Below, piece after piece: positions 43,977 through 51,836 of a stretch of DNA of 64,000 nt. Numbering within the stretch: position 1 is the stretch's first letter; the number at the start of each line of letters is the position of its first letter. Under the pieces are notes generated by a model. That model saw only the letters and a program-made list of their open reading frames with translations. It searched no databases and was not told the DNA's origin. Origin of the DNA: Neobacillus sp. DY30 (GTDB lineage: Bacteria; Bacillota; Bacilli; Bacillales; Cytobacillaceae). Position numbers and translations under genes: made by a program. The stretch spans positions 5,338,001-5,402,000 of the forward strand of contig NZ_CP126093.1 in NCBI RefSeq assembly GCF_030123065.1, read 5' to 3'.

Positions 43977-44051
43977 CTACATTCATAACTCTTGAATTTT
44001 TAGTCTTGAGGCAATTTACCGAATACTAACATTATTTTGCAAAAAAGTAGT

Positions 44052-44080
44052 TGACATATAAATTATATAGGCGTAAATTT
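44052..44080 (+). promoter_or_regulatory. Promoter of the metNPQ operon
   Basis: TTGACA (44052-44057) is followed after 17 nt by TAAATT (44075-44080), about 35 bp before the first SAM riboswitch. Confidence 0.6.
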
Positions 44081-44113
44081 ATACACATATTAAAAAACGA
44101 ATATATGAAACAC

Positions 44114-44218
44114 CTTCTTATCAAGAGAGGTTGAGGGACTGGCCCTATGACACCTCGGCAGCAGATCCATTTGGAGACTGTGCCAAATCCAGCAAGTTTG
44201 ACTTGATAGATAAGAAGA
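44114..44218 (+). ncRNA. SAM-I riboswitch (S box), copy 1
   Basis: The core ATCAAGAGAGGTTGAGGGA followed by CTGGCCCTATGA and CCTCGGCAGC is the S-box consensus. The P1 stem is CTTCTTATC at the 5' end and GATAAGAAG at the 3' end. A terminator hairpin follows (44242-44275). It shuts transcription when S-adenosylmethionine is abundant. Confidence 0.95.
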
Positions 44219-44241
44219 GGCTTGTTGAATTTTTCAATTCA

Positions 44242-44275
44242 CCCTCTTCTTTGTTAAGAAGAGGGTTTTTATTTT
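44242..44275 (+). terminator. Terminator of SAM riboswitch 1
   Basis: CCCTCTTCTT and AAGAAGAGGG with a 4-nt loop, then TTTTTATTTTTT. The 5' arm can pair with the P1 3' strand, giving the antiterminator. Confidence 0.92.
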
Positions 44276-44290
44276 TTAACTGAATACTAT

Positions 44291-44396
44291 TTCTTATCAA
44301 GAGAGGTTGAGGGACTGGCCCTATGACACCTCGGCAGCGGAACCTATATGGTGACTGTGCCAAATCCAGCAAGTTTGACTTGATAGATAAGAAGAG
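44291..44396 (+). ncRNA. SAM-I riboswitch (S box), copy 2
   Basis: It is nearly identical to copy 1 through the core and the 3' half (CTGTGCCAAATCCAGC, GTTTGACTTGATAGATAAG); only the P3 loop region differs. It is followed by its own terminator, so two switches act in series before metN. Confidence 0.95.
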
Positions 44397-44423
44397 CTTC
44401 TTGCTTTGCTTTGCATTGGCATG

Positions 44424-44458
44424 CCCTCTTCTTATTTCTAAGAAGAGGGTTTTTTATT
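44424..44458 (+). terminator. Terminator of SAM riboswitch 2
   Basis: CCCTCTTCTTA and TAAGAAGAGGG with a T run, 24 nt before the metN start codon. Confidence 0.92.
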
Positions 44459-44481
44459 TTTATACAAAGGAGAGGTACACC

Positions 44482-45513
44482 ATGATCGAATTTCAAGATC
44501 TTCAAAAAGTATATGAAAGTGCCGGCCAGCAGGTTGCTGCGTTGAATGGAATTGATTTGAAAATAAATAAGGGCGAGATTTTCGGAGTTATCGGGTTCAG
44601 CGGTGCGGGAAAAAGCTCACTGATCCGTTGTGTGAATCTATTAGAGCGTCCCACATCTGGTAAGGTCATTGTTGATGGTCATGATCTCACCTCTATGTCC
44701 GTGAAAGAGGTCCGTGAGATAAAGAAAAATATCGGGATGATTTTTCAACATTTTAATCTATTAAACTCAAAAACAGTCTTTGCAAACGTGGCAATGCCTC
44801 TGACGCTAGCCAAACTTCCGAAGGACAGTATCAAAAAACGGGTTCATGAATTACTAGAATTTGTTGGATTGGCCGACAAAGCTGACTATTATCCAGACCA
44901 GCTTTCCGGTGGACAAAAGCAGCGTATTGGAATCGCAAGAGCATTGGCAACACAGCCATCCATCCTGCTCTGTGATGAGGCAACCTCTGCACTTGATCCG
45001 CAAACTACTAGCTCGATTTTGCAGTTGTTGAAAAAAGTCAATAAAGAGTACAACATTACGATTTTAATTATTACACACGAGATGGCGGTGATTAGAGAAA
45101 TCTGCGACAGGGTCGCCGTGATTGAAGCGGGGAAAATCATTGAAGAAGGCTCAGTGTTTGATGTCTTTTCAGCACCGAAAACACAGACAGCCAAGAATTT
45201 TGTCAGCACGGTCATGAATGACCAGCTGCCTGATTCCATAAAAGAAATCATTCAAAAGCATGATGGGATGCAAAGAGTTTTCCGAATTAATTTTGTCGGC
45301 AGCACAGCGGGTCAGCCGTTATTATCGGAACTAGCTAAACAGTTTGATATTCATATCAATGTCTTGTTTGGCAATATAACGGAGCTTCAAGGAACTCCCT
45401 TCGGAAACCTAATTGTTGAGTTTATAGGGTCTGACAAAGAAGTAATCCGAGCGTTAACGTATATCAACCAGAAGAATATCAGTATAAAGGAAGTGGCGTC
45501 ACATGCTAGTTAA
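44482..45513 (+). CDS. metN: Methionine ABC transporter ATP-binding protein
   Basis: A 343-residue ATPase. Walker A GFSGAGKSSLIR, signature LSGGQKQR, Walker B ILLCDEATSALD, switch His in IITHEM, then a C-terminal NIL/ACT-like domain (VFRINFVGSTAGQPLLSEL) that senses methionine. ATG 44482 follows AAAGGAG; frames extending further upstream only run through the riboswitch. The two SAM riboswitches before it and MetP/MetQ behind it fix its identity. Confidence 0.95.
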   Translation: MIEFQDLQKVYESAGQQVAALNGIDLKINKGEIFGVIGFSGAGKSSLIRCVNLLERPTSGKVIVDGHDLTSMSVKEVREIKKNIGMIFQHFNLLNSKTVFANVAMPLTLAKLPKDSIKKRVHELLEFVGLADKADYYPDQLSGGQKQRIGIARALATQPSILLCDEATSALDPQTTSSILQLLKKVNKEYNITILIITHEMAVIREICDRVAVIEAGKIIEEGSVFDVFSAPKTQTAKNFVSTVMNDQLPDSIKEIIQKHDGMQRVFRINFVGSTAGQPLLSELAKQFDIHINVLFGNITELQGTPFGNLIVEFIGSDKEVIRALTYINQKNISIKEVASHAS

Positions 45514-46153
45514 TTCAGAGCAAATCATTTCAGCCTTAATTGAAACCATTCAAATGGTAGCCTTCTCTCTCTTGTTCTCTACTATTCTTGGTTTGCCGCT
45601 GGGGATTTTACTAGTGGTAACACGAAAAGGCCATCTGCTTCAAAATTTGCCGTTCTTTACCATCTTGAATGGAATCATTAACATTTTCCGTTCTGTACCG
45701 TTCATTATTTTATTAGTGGCGATGATTCCCGTCACAAGGTTGATTGTCGGTACATCCATTGGAACGGCCGCAGCAGTAGTCCCACTGGTATTCTATTGCG
45801 GCCCCTATATTGCAAGATTGGTAGAAAACTCCTTACTTGAAGTGGATCCAGGTGTCATTGAAGCAGCAGAGGCTATGGGGGCAACCCCAGGGCAAATCAT
45901 TTTCAAATTTCTTATACCTGAAGCACTAAGTTCACTTGTTTTAGCCCTTACAATTGCCACCATCGGTTTAGTTGGAGCATCGGCGATGGCTGGGGCAGTC
46001 GGCGGCGGCGGGATTGGGGATTTAGCCATTACATATGGTTACCAGCGTTTTGATACTGTCACGATGATGATTACAGTAGCAATTCTGATTGTAATAGTTC
46101 AAGGCCTGCAGTCATTAGGAAATATAGCAGCAAAAAAAATAAGAAGAAGATAA
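45503..46153 (+). CDS. metP: Methionine ABC transporter permease
   Basis: A 216-residue permease with five helices (MetI family). N-terminal FSTILGLPLGILLV and the EAA-type loop IEAAEAMGATPGQIIFKFLIPEAL mark it. It overlaps metN by 11 bp and is followed 18 bp later by metQ, so all are cotranscribed. Confidence 0.94.
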   Translation: MLVNSEQIISALIETIQMVAFSLLFSTILGLPLGILLVVTRKGHLLQNLPFFTILNGIINIFRSVPFIILLVAMIPVTRLIVGTSIGTAAAVVPLVFYCGPYIARLVENSLLEVDPGVIEAAEAMGATPGQIIFKFLIPEALSSLVLALTIATIGLVGASAMAGAVGGGGIGDLAITYGYQRFDTVTMMITVAILIVIVQGLQSLGNIAAKKIRRR

Positions 46154-46171
46154 CCTAGGAGGAAAACAACT

Positions 46172-47002
46172 ATGAAAAAACTTTTACTATCCATCATTAT
46201 TATTACATTGGCGATTATCAGTGCTGCCTGTGCTGAGAATACATCAGAGGGTAAAGAATCCACTACCGTTAAGCTCGGAATTAGCGGAACCGATACACGT
46301 ATTTGGGACTTTGTAGCGAAAAAGGCTGAAAAAGAGGGAATCGATATCGAAATCGTTTCTTTCTCCGATTACGTTGCTCCCAACACAGCTCTTGCAGAAG
46401 GCGAAATTGATGTTAATGCATTCCAAACGGTTGCCTATTTCGATGTATTTATTAAAGAACACAATTTAGACCTAGTGCCTATCGCTACAACCGTCCTTGC
46501 CCCAATGGGAATTTACTCTGAAAAATACAAAGATGTCAAAGATATTCCGGATGGTGCAAAAATTGCACTTCCAAACGATGCATCCAATCAAGGCCGTGCA
46601 TTATTACTTCTTCAAGAAGCTGGACTTATTGAACTACCAAAAGATTTCGATCCAAATGGTGACTTAACACAAATAAAAGAAAACCCTAAGAACATTGAAT
46701 TTGTTCCTATTGTACCAGCACAAACACCAAGAGCATTGCCAGACGTTGCCGCTTCTGTAATCAATAACGGGATTGCCGGTGATGCCGGTCTTAGCCCATT
46801 AGAAGATGCAATTTTCCATGAAAGTGAAACAGCTACCCCTTACCTTAATATTATTGCGGTCCAAGCAAAAGACAAAGACAACAAAACGTATAAGAGAATA
46901 GCAGAACTTTACCAATCTGAAGATACAGCCAAATTTATTGAAGACGAGTTCAAAGGCAACATGATTCCAACATTTGTTCCATTAAGCAATATAGGCTGGT
47001 AG
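46172..47002 (+). CDS. metQ: Methionine-binding lipoprotein
   Basis: A 276-residue lipoprotein. The signal MKKLLLSIIIITLAIISAAC ends in a lipobox (SAAC). The NlpA/MetQ fold is clear: FSDYVAPNTALAEGEIDVNAFQ, APMGIYSEKYK, IALPNDASNQGRALLLL. It delivers methionine or a close derivative to MetNP. RBS CTAGGAGG is 8-9 nt upstream. Confidence 0.94.
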   Translation: MKKLLLSIIIITLAIISAACAENTSEGKESTTVKLGISGTDTRIWDFVAKKAEKEGIDIEIVSFSDYVAPNTALAEGEIDVNAFQTVAYFDVFIKEHNLDLVPIATTVLAPMGIYSEKYKDVKDIPDGAKIALPNDASNQGRALLLLQEAGLIELPKDFDPNGDLTQIKENPKNIEFVPIVPAQTPRALPDVAASVINNGIAGDAGLSPLEDAIFHESETATPYLNIIAVQAKDKDNKTYKRIAELYQSEDTAKFIEDEFKGNMIPTFVPLSNIGW

Positions 47003-47025
47003 ATTTTCACAATGGGGGGATAATA

Positions 47026-48240
47026 ATGATTGTATCAGATAAATCTTTAACAACATTAAAAGAGACAATTATTGAAAATGTAGAAAGTAATAAAGAGCTT
47101 TATCTTTCAACAAGCCATAAAATTCATGAAAACCCTGAAATCGGCAACGAAGAATTTTTTGCTTTTACCCTCTTGACAGACATTCTTTTAAAAGAAGGCT
47201 TTGAGGTTGAAAAGGAAGTTGCCGGACATGGAACTTCATTTATTGCTCGTAAAAAGTCAGACAAACCAGGTCCAGCCATTGCATTCTTAGCAGAATATGA
47301 TGCCCTGCCAGGTCTAGGGCATGCGTGCGGACATAATATTATCGGAACAACTAGTGCCGCTGCAGCGATTGCCTTGAGTAAGGTTTTATCAGAAACAGGC
47401 GGAGAAGCAGTTGTTTTCGGTACTCCGGCAGAAGAAGGCGGTCCAAACGGCAGTGCAAAAGGTAGCTTTGTTAAATATGGACTAGTGAATGGGATTGACG
47501 CCGCACTTATGATCCATCCGAATGCTGAGACACGTTTAACCAGTTCATCTCTGGCTGTAGATCCTCTGGACTTTGAATTTATCGGAAAACCGGCACATGC
47601 CTCGGCTAACCCGCATGAAGGAATTAATGCACTCGACGCAGTCATTCAGTTGTTTAATGGAATCAATGCCTTAAGGCAGCAACTACCGGGCGATGTTCGG
47701 ATTCATGGAATTATCACCCATGGCGGGGATGCACCAAATATTATCCCTGAATATGCAAAGGCAAGATTTTACATCCGAGCTGCTACAAGAACTAGTTTGA
47801 ACGAAGTTACCCAACGAGTAAAAGCAGTTGCAGAAGGCGCGGCATTGGCGACAGGGGCAAAGGTAAACGTTATTGCCTTCCAAAATGAAGTCGATAACCT
47901 TCTATTAAATAATTGTTATAATGCTGTATTCAAGGAAATCGTGGAAGAACTAGGTGAAAACGTGGTTGAAAGTGGAGACAAAGGCCTCGGCTCAACAGAT
48001 GCAGGAAACATCAGTCAGGTTGTCCCAACCATTCATCCCTATATTAAAATTGGTGCCAGCGACCTTATTCCACATACGGTATCATTCAGAGAAGCAGCAG
48101 CCTCCCCTAAAGGAGACCAAGCTTTGATTACGGGTGCAAAAGCTCTTGCACTAACTGCGTTAAAACTGATTACAGACGCTGGTACATTAGATCAGATTAA
48201 AGCAGAATTTAAAGAAAAAAAAGCAGAAGAATTCAAATAA
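47026..48240 (+). CDS. M20 family amidohydrolase / peptidase
   Basis: A 404-residue M20D-type metallohydrolase. LAEYDALPGLGHACGHNI carries the first metal-binding His and Asp, GTPAEEGGPNG the catalytic Glu pair, and HPNAETRLT plus GIITHGGDAPNIIPEYA the remaining motifs, resembling PM20D2/AmhX/AbgB enzymes. It follows metQ by 23 bp behind a GGGGGG RBS and lies within the SAM-regulated unit. It probably splits an imported N-acyl or dipeptide form of methionine or another sulfur compound; that substrate is inferred only from context. Confidence 0.87.
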   Translation: MIVSDKSLTTLKETIIENVESNKELYLSTSHKIHENPEIGNEEFFAFTLLTDILLKEGFEVEKEVAGHGTSFIARKKSDKPGPAIAFLAEYDALPGLGHACGHNIIGTTSAAAAIALSKVLSETGGEAVVFGTPAEEGGPNGSAKGSFVKYGLVNGIDAALMIHPNAETRLTSSSLAVDPLDFEFIGKPAHASANPHEGINALDAVIQLFNGINALRQQLPGDVRIHGIITHGGDAPNIIPEYAKARFYIRAATRTSLNEVTQRVKAVAEGAALATGAKVNVIAFQNEVDNLLLNNCYNAVFKEIVEELGENVVESGDKGLGSTDAGNISQVVPTIHPYIKIGASDLIPHTVSFREAAASPKGDQALITGAKALALTALKLITDAGTLDQIKAEFKEKKAEEFK

Positions 48241-48245
48241 TACTA

Positions 48246-48284
48246 ACGCCCAGTGACATAACCTTGTCGCTGGGCGCTTTTATT
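48246..48284 (+). terminator. Terminator of the metNPQ operon
   Basis: ACGCCCAG-GAC and GTC-CTGGGCG form a stem followed by CTTTTATT. Confidence 0.8.
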
Positions 48285-48300
48285 AAAAATTTATTTCATT

Positions 48301-48408
48301 TTAAGCCATGATTTTTTCCAACAACCTTGTATGCACACGACCACTTACGAAATCTTCATCCTGTAAAACTTGTTTTAAAAATGGAATGGTCGTGCTGATT
48401 CCTTCTAA
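48301..48408 (-). pseudogene. Remnant of a biotin carboxylase C-terminus
   Basis: On the minus strand the frame ending at TAA (48303-48301) reads GISTTIPFLKQVLQDEDFVS then GRVHTRLLEKIMA. This matches the very end of AccC-type biotin carboxylases (GIxTTIPFH...VL...F..G..HTxFLE). It is preceded by an in-frame stop about 36 codons in, with no start, so it is a decayed 3' fragment. Confidence 0.65.
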
Positions 48409-48415
48409 TTATACA

Positions 48416-49282
48416 TCAAAACATCTTTAAAACCTCTCTCAAAGCAAATGAGTGATAGGCTTCCTTTTTCGTGATAATGCCGAGTCTCCAGTGCAAGGTT
48501 GGCGCTGTTATTGGAACGATTTGAACATTCGGGTTATTTTGTTTGTTGTAAATAGACTTTGGCAGCAACGTAACACCAAATTCAGAAGAAACCAGCTCAA
48601 TGATTAAATCCCACTGTGAACTCTGATACGCGACCTCTGGTATAAACCCTGCCTCGTTACAAACATTTTTTATATAGTCATGCAGTGTAAACTCATCTGA
48701 AAAAAGAATAAACTTCTCTTCTTTTAGCTCGCTGATTTCAACGCTGCTTCGCATCGCCAGCGGGTGCTTTTTATGTACATAAAGGACAAACTCATCGGTG
48801 ATAAAGGGCTGTACAGTAAACTTTGACGTGTCAGCTGGAAGCACAACAATTCCGAGATCAACCTGTCCGTTTTCAACAAGCTGACCGATTAGTTTTGCAC
48901 CGCGTTCTACTAGCTTTAGAGACACATGAGGATACGTTTCCTGGATCCTTCTCGCAATATTGGGAAAAAACAATGTACCAATCAGCGGCGGTATACCTAT
49001 TTTGATTTCACCTGATACAACGTTCCTTAAATCATCAAGCAGGATGGTGATTTCATTCAAGGACTCCAATGCTTTTTGTGCTTGTTCATACACAATTTGT
49101 CCGGCATCGGTTAGCCGCAGGTGGCGGGTTGAGCGGTCAAATAATTCCACCTCTAATTCCTCTTCAAGCTTTTTTACCGCTTTACTGAATGAAGGCTGTG
49201 AAAGATACGAATGAGCCGCCGCTTTTGTAAAACTTTGATGAATAACCACTTCTATAAAAGATTTCAAATCACGAAGTTCCAA
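48416..49282 (-). CDS. LysR-family regulator
   Basis: A 288-residue regulator. The N-terminal HTH (FTKAAAHSYLSQPSFSKAVKKLEEELEVELFDR) is followed by a two-lobed effector domain. It is divergent from scoAB with 123 bp between starts. That gap has repeated ATATTC/GAATAT elements (for example GAATATTC near 49376), plausible LysR sites. It likely controls scoAB. The effector is unknown; CoA-thioester or ketoacid signals are possible. Confidence 0.88.
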   Translation of the reverse strand: MELRDLKSFIEVVIHQSFTKAAAHSYLSQPSFSKAVKKLEEELEVELFDRSTRHLRLTDAGQIVYEQAQKALESLNEITILLDDLRNVVSGEIKIGIPPLIGTLFFPNIARRIQETYPHVSLKLVERGAKLIGQLVENGQVDLGIVVLPADTSKFTVQPFITDEFVLYVHKKHPLAMRSSVEISELKEEKFILFSDEFTLHDYIKNVCNEAGFIPEVAYQSSQWDLIIELVSSEFGVTLLPKSIYNKQNNPNVQIVPITAPTLHWRLGIITKKEAYHSFALREVLKMF

Positions 49283-49405
49283 GTTAGCTCCTCCATTTAT
49301 TCCAGATATTCATACTATTTATTCTTTTTATGTATTTTACTTATAAATATTCCGCATGTAAACTATTAGGTAATAGAATATTCAGAATAAACGGAGGGGA
49401 TTTTT

Positions 49406-50107
49406 GTGAAAAATGGTAAATTGTTTACCTCTTTTTCGGAAGCGGTTTCAGATATTCAGGACGGTGCCACATTAATTGTCGGCGGCTTTGGTTTATGCGG
49501 CATCCCAGAGCATGCCATTCAAGCCTTGAAGGAACAAGGAACAAAAGATTTAACGGTTGTAAGTAACAACTGTGGTGTGGATGATTGGGGCTTAGGTCTG
49601 CTCCTGGCAAACAAGCAAATTAAGAAAATGGTGTCATCGTATGTAGGAGAAAACAAAATTTTCGAAAAGCAATTTTTAAGTGGTGAATTAGAGGTGGAGT
49701 TGACTCCACAAGGTACCTTAGCTGAGCGTATCCGAGCTGGCGGTGCCGGGATTCCAGGGTTTTATACGGCAACAGGTGTAGGAACACCAATTGCAGAAGG
49801 AAAAGAAGTGAAGGAATTTGACGGAAAAACGTATCTGCTAGAACGCGGAATTGTTGGCGACTTTGCTCTTGTAAAAGCTTGGAAAGCGGATACGCTAGGC
49901 AATCTCGTATATCGTAAAACATCACGCAATTTCAATCCACTCGCTGCGATGGCCGGTAAAATTACGATTGCGGAAGTGGAAGAAATCGTGGAGGCAGGCG
50001 AGTTAGACCCCAATGAAATCCACACACCAGGTGTTTATGTGCAGCGGATTTTAGTTGGCACCAACTACCAAAAACGCATTGAGCGCCGGACAGTTGTTCA
50101 AGCATAA
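49406..50107 (+). CDS. scoA: Succinyl-CoA:3-ketoacid CoA-transferase subunit A
   Basis: The alpha subunit (233 aa) of a family I CoA-transferase. The N-terminus has VGGFGLCGIPEHAIQAL and the body LAERIRAGGAGIPGFYTATG, both family signatures. It activates acetoacetate (or another 3-ketoacid) with CoA from succinyl-CoA, with the ScoB subunit 18 bp downstream. GGAGGGG precedes GTG 49406. Confidence 0.93.
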   Translation: MKNGKLFTSFSEAVSDIQDGATLIVGGFGLCGIPEHAIQALKEQGTKDLTVVSNNCGVDDWGLGLLLANKQIKKMVSSYVGENKIFEKQFLSGELEVELTPQGTLAERIRAGGAGIPGFYTATGVGTPIAEGKEVKEFDGKTYLLERGIVGDFALVKAWKADTLGNLVYRKTSRNFNPLAAMAGKITIAEVEEIVEAGELDPNEIHTPGVYVQRILVGTNYQKRIERRTVVQA

Positions 50108-50125
50108 TACACTAATAAGGAGCGG

Positions 50126-50785
50126 ATGAAAATGAGAGACACTCGTTTAACGATTGTGAAAAGAGCGGTGCAGGAAATTAAAGATGGAATGAATGTAAAT
50201 CTTGGAATCGGCATGCCGACACTTGTAGCCAATGAGATTCCTCAGGATTTCAACGTATTATTACAGTCGGAAAACGGACTGCTGGGCATTGGCCCTTACC
50301 CGATAGAGGGCCAGGAAGATCCTGATTTGATTAATGCGGGAAAAGAAACCATTACAACCGTTCCGGGAGCTTCTTTTTTTGATAGTGCTGAATCCTTTGC
50401 GATGATTCGCGGCGGTCATATTGATCTTGCCATCCTTGGCGGCATGGAAGTGTCCGAAAACGGCGACTTAGCAAATTGGATGATTCCAGGAAAGATGGTC
50501 AAAGGAATGGGCGGGGCGATGGATCTTGTAAATGGAGCGAAACGGGTTGTGGTTATTATGGAACACGTCAACAAACACGGTGAATCGAAAATTAAGCGAG
50601 AATGTACTCTTCCACTTACCGGCAAACAAGTGGTACATCGTCTCATAACTGATTTGGCCGTCTTTGATTTTACACCGAATGGTATGGTCCTGATTGAAAC
50701 AGCGAGCGGCGTTACGGTTGAAGAAGTGAAACAAAAAACGGAAGCCGCATTTACAGTGTCTCCGCAACTACTTGAGGTACGATAA
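50126..50785 (+). CDS. scoB: Succinyl-CoA:3-ketoacid CoA-transferase subunit B
   Basis: The beta subunit (219 aa). LGIGMPTLVANEI and QSENGLLGIGP are typical; the Glu in SENG is the catalytic residue that forms the enzyme-CoA thioester. RBS AAGGAG lies before ATG 50126 (ATG 50132 is also possible). It forms the operon scoAB, closed by a strong terminator. Confidence 0.93.
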   Translation: MKMRDTRLTIVKRAVQEIKDGMNVNLGIGMPTLVANEIPQDFNVLLQSENGLLGIGPYPIEGQEDPDLINAGKETITTVPGASFFDSAESFAMIRGGHIDLAILGGMEVSENGDLANWMIPGKMVKGMGGAMDLVNGAKRVVVIMEHVNKHGESKIKRECTLPLTGKQVVHRLITDLAVFDFTPNGMVLIETASGVTVEEVKQKTEAAFTVSPQLLEVR

Positions 50786-50790
50786 ATAAG

Positions 50791-50826
50791 AAAAGACGAT
50801 TCGAGGGGGTTTCGAATTGTCTTTTT
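50791..50826 (+). terminator. Terminator of scoAB
   Basis: AAGACGATTCGA and TCGAATTGTCTT form a stem followed by TTT. Nearly the same sequence recurs at 51051 and 63798. Confidence 0.9.
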
Positions 50827-50829
50827 GCT

Positions 50830-51010
50830 GAGATTTATCCTTAGGTCCCTTCGTTAAGGACTAATCCTTCTTGGCGGCTCGGGGGATTTGTCCTCAAGAC
50901 CCTTGATTGAGGACTAATCCTCCTTGGCGGCTTGTCTGATTTGTCCTTAAGATCCCCGATTGAGGACTAATCCTTCTTAATGGCCCATGCGATTTGTCCT
51001 CAAGTCCCCA
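50830..51010. repeat. Tandem palindromic repeat, locus 3 (53-bp period, 3 units)
   Basis: GGACTAATCC recurs at 50858, 50911 and 50964. The arm GGATTTGTCCTCAA faces TTGAGGACTAATCC, against CCTTCAT/ATGAAGG in loci 1, 2 and 4, so both arms changed together. It lies between the two near-identical terminators at 50791 and 51051. Confidence 0.85.
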
Positions 51011-51050
51011 CGGCGATACAGATCTAATAAATTAATAGCACTAAACAGAA

Positions 51051-51085
51051 AAGACGATTCGAGGGGGATTCGAATCGTCTTTTTG
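51051..51085. terminator. Bidirectional terminator downstream of DoxX
   Basis: AAGACGATTCGA and TCGAATCGTCTT form a perfect 12-bp stem with T-rich flanks on both strands. Confidence 0.88.
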
Positions 51086-51095
51086 CTTCCTATTG

Positions 51096-51599
51096 TTAGG
51101 CTGTTGCTTTTGCTTTATTTTTTCTAACGCTTTTGTTGATAAATGGTACTACCCAGCGGTCTAAACCATATTTACCTGCGTTGAAACCTGCTGCTAAGAT
51201 GATGAAGCCTAAGAAAATGTCTGTTGGGTTATGAGACACTGTTCCTGCTAAGAAGAAAGAGAAGTTCATTACTAGACCAAAGAACGCTGCTGCAGTTGTT
51301 AAACAGCCAAGCATAAGTCCTAAGCCGATTAGTGTTTCGCCCCAAGGAACAATGAAGTTAAATAAATCAATGTTTGGCAGTGCAAAGCTATCTAAGAAGC
51401 TTACATACCAGCTGTACACCATGTTGCCATCTGGACCTTTTACTGGATTTGCCACTGCATTTTTTAAATAACCTGAAGCGTCAAATCCTCCTGTAATTTT
51501 TCCAAGACCAGCTGTGAACCAAGCATAACCAAGATATAAACGAATGATCGTTAAAATAGCTGCTGAGATTTTATGTTCTCTTAAAAAGCTGTTAAACAT
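51096..51599 (-). CDS. DoxX-family membrane protein
   Basis: A 167-residue protein with four membrane helices. IRLYLGYAWFTAGLGKITGGFD and the C-terminal helix IFLGFIILAAGFNAGKYGLDRWV fit the DoxX/TQO small subunit family. Bacterial members take part in quinone or thiol redox steps, but the function of this one is not defined. A paralogue with almost the same C-terminus is cut by the window end (63837). It is monocistronic. Confidence 0.85.
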   Translation of the reverse strand: MFNSFLREHKISAAILTIIRLYLGYAWFTAGLGKITGGFDASGYLKNAVANPVKGPDGNMVYSWYVSFLDSFALPNIDLFNFIVPWGETLIGLGLMLGCLTTAAAFFGLVMNFSFFLAGTVSHNPTDIFLGFIILAAGFNAGKYGLDRWVVPFINKSVRKNKAKATA

Positions 51600-51836
51600 A
51601 AATCATTCCGCCTTTCATTATTTGGTTGTTCTTTATACTTACACTATATTGGATTTTGCCAGTTTATAACATGGGTATAGTGTTAAGTTCACAGTTTGTT
51701 TGAAATGTTATGACGGAAGTTTGAACAGCAAAAATCTACAGTGATTTCGCATAAAGTTCGAATGATTTCCCTAAAAAGGACATATAGAAAAACAGGGCAA
51801 ATAGTCCGAAGCCTCACGGGAAAGGCAGGAGAGAAA

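Noticed and set aside
44323..44481. A longer metN starting inside the second riboswitch
   Set aside because: It would translate the aptamer and terminator; the AAAGGAG before ATG 44482 marks the real start.
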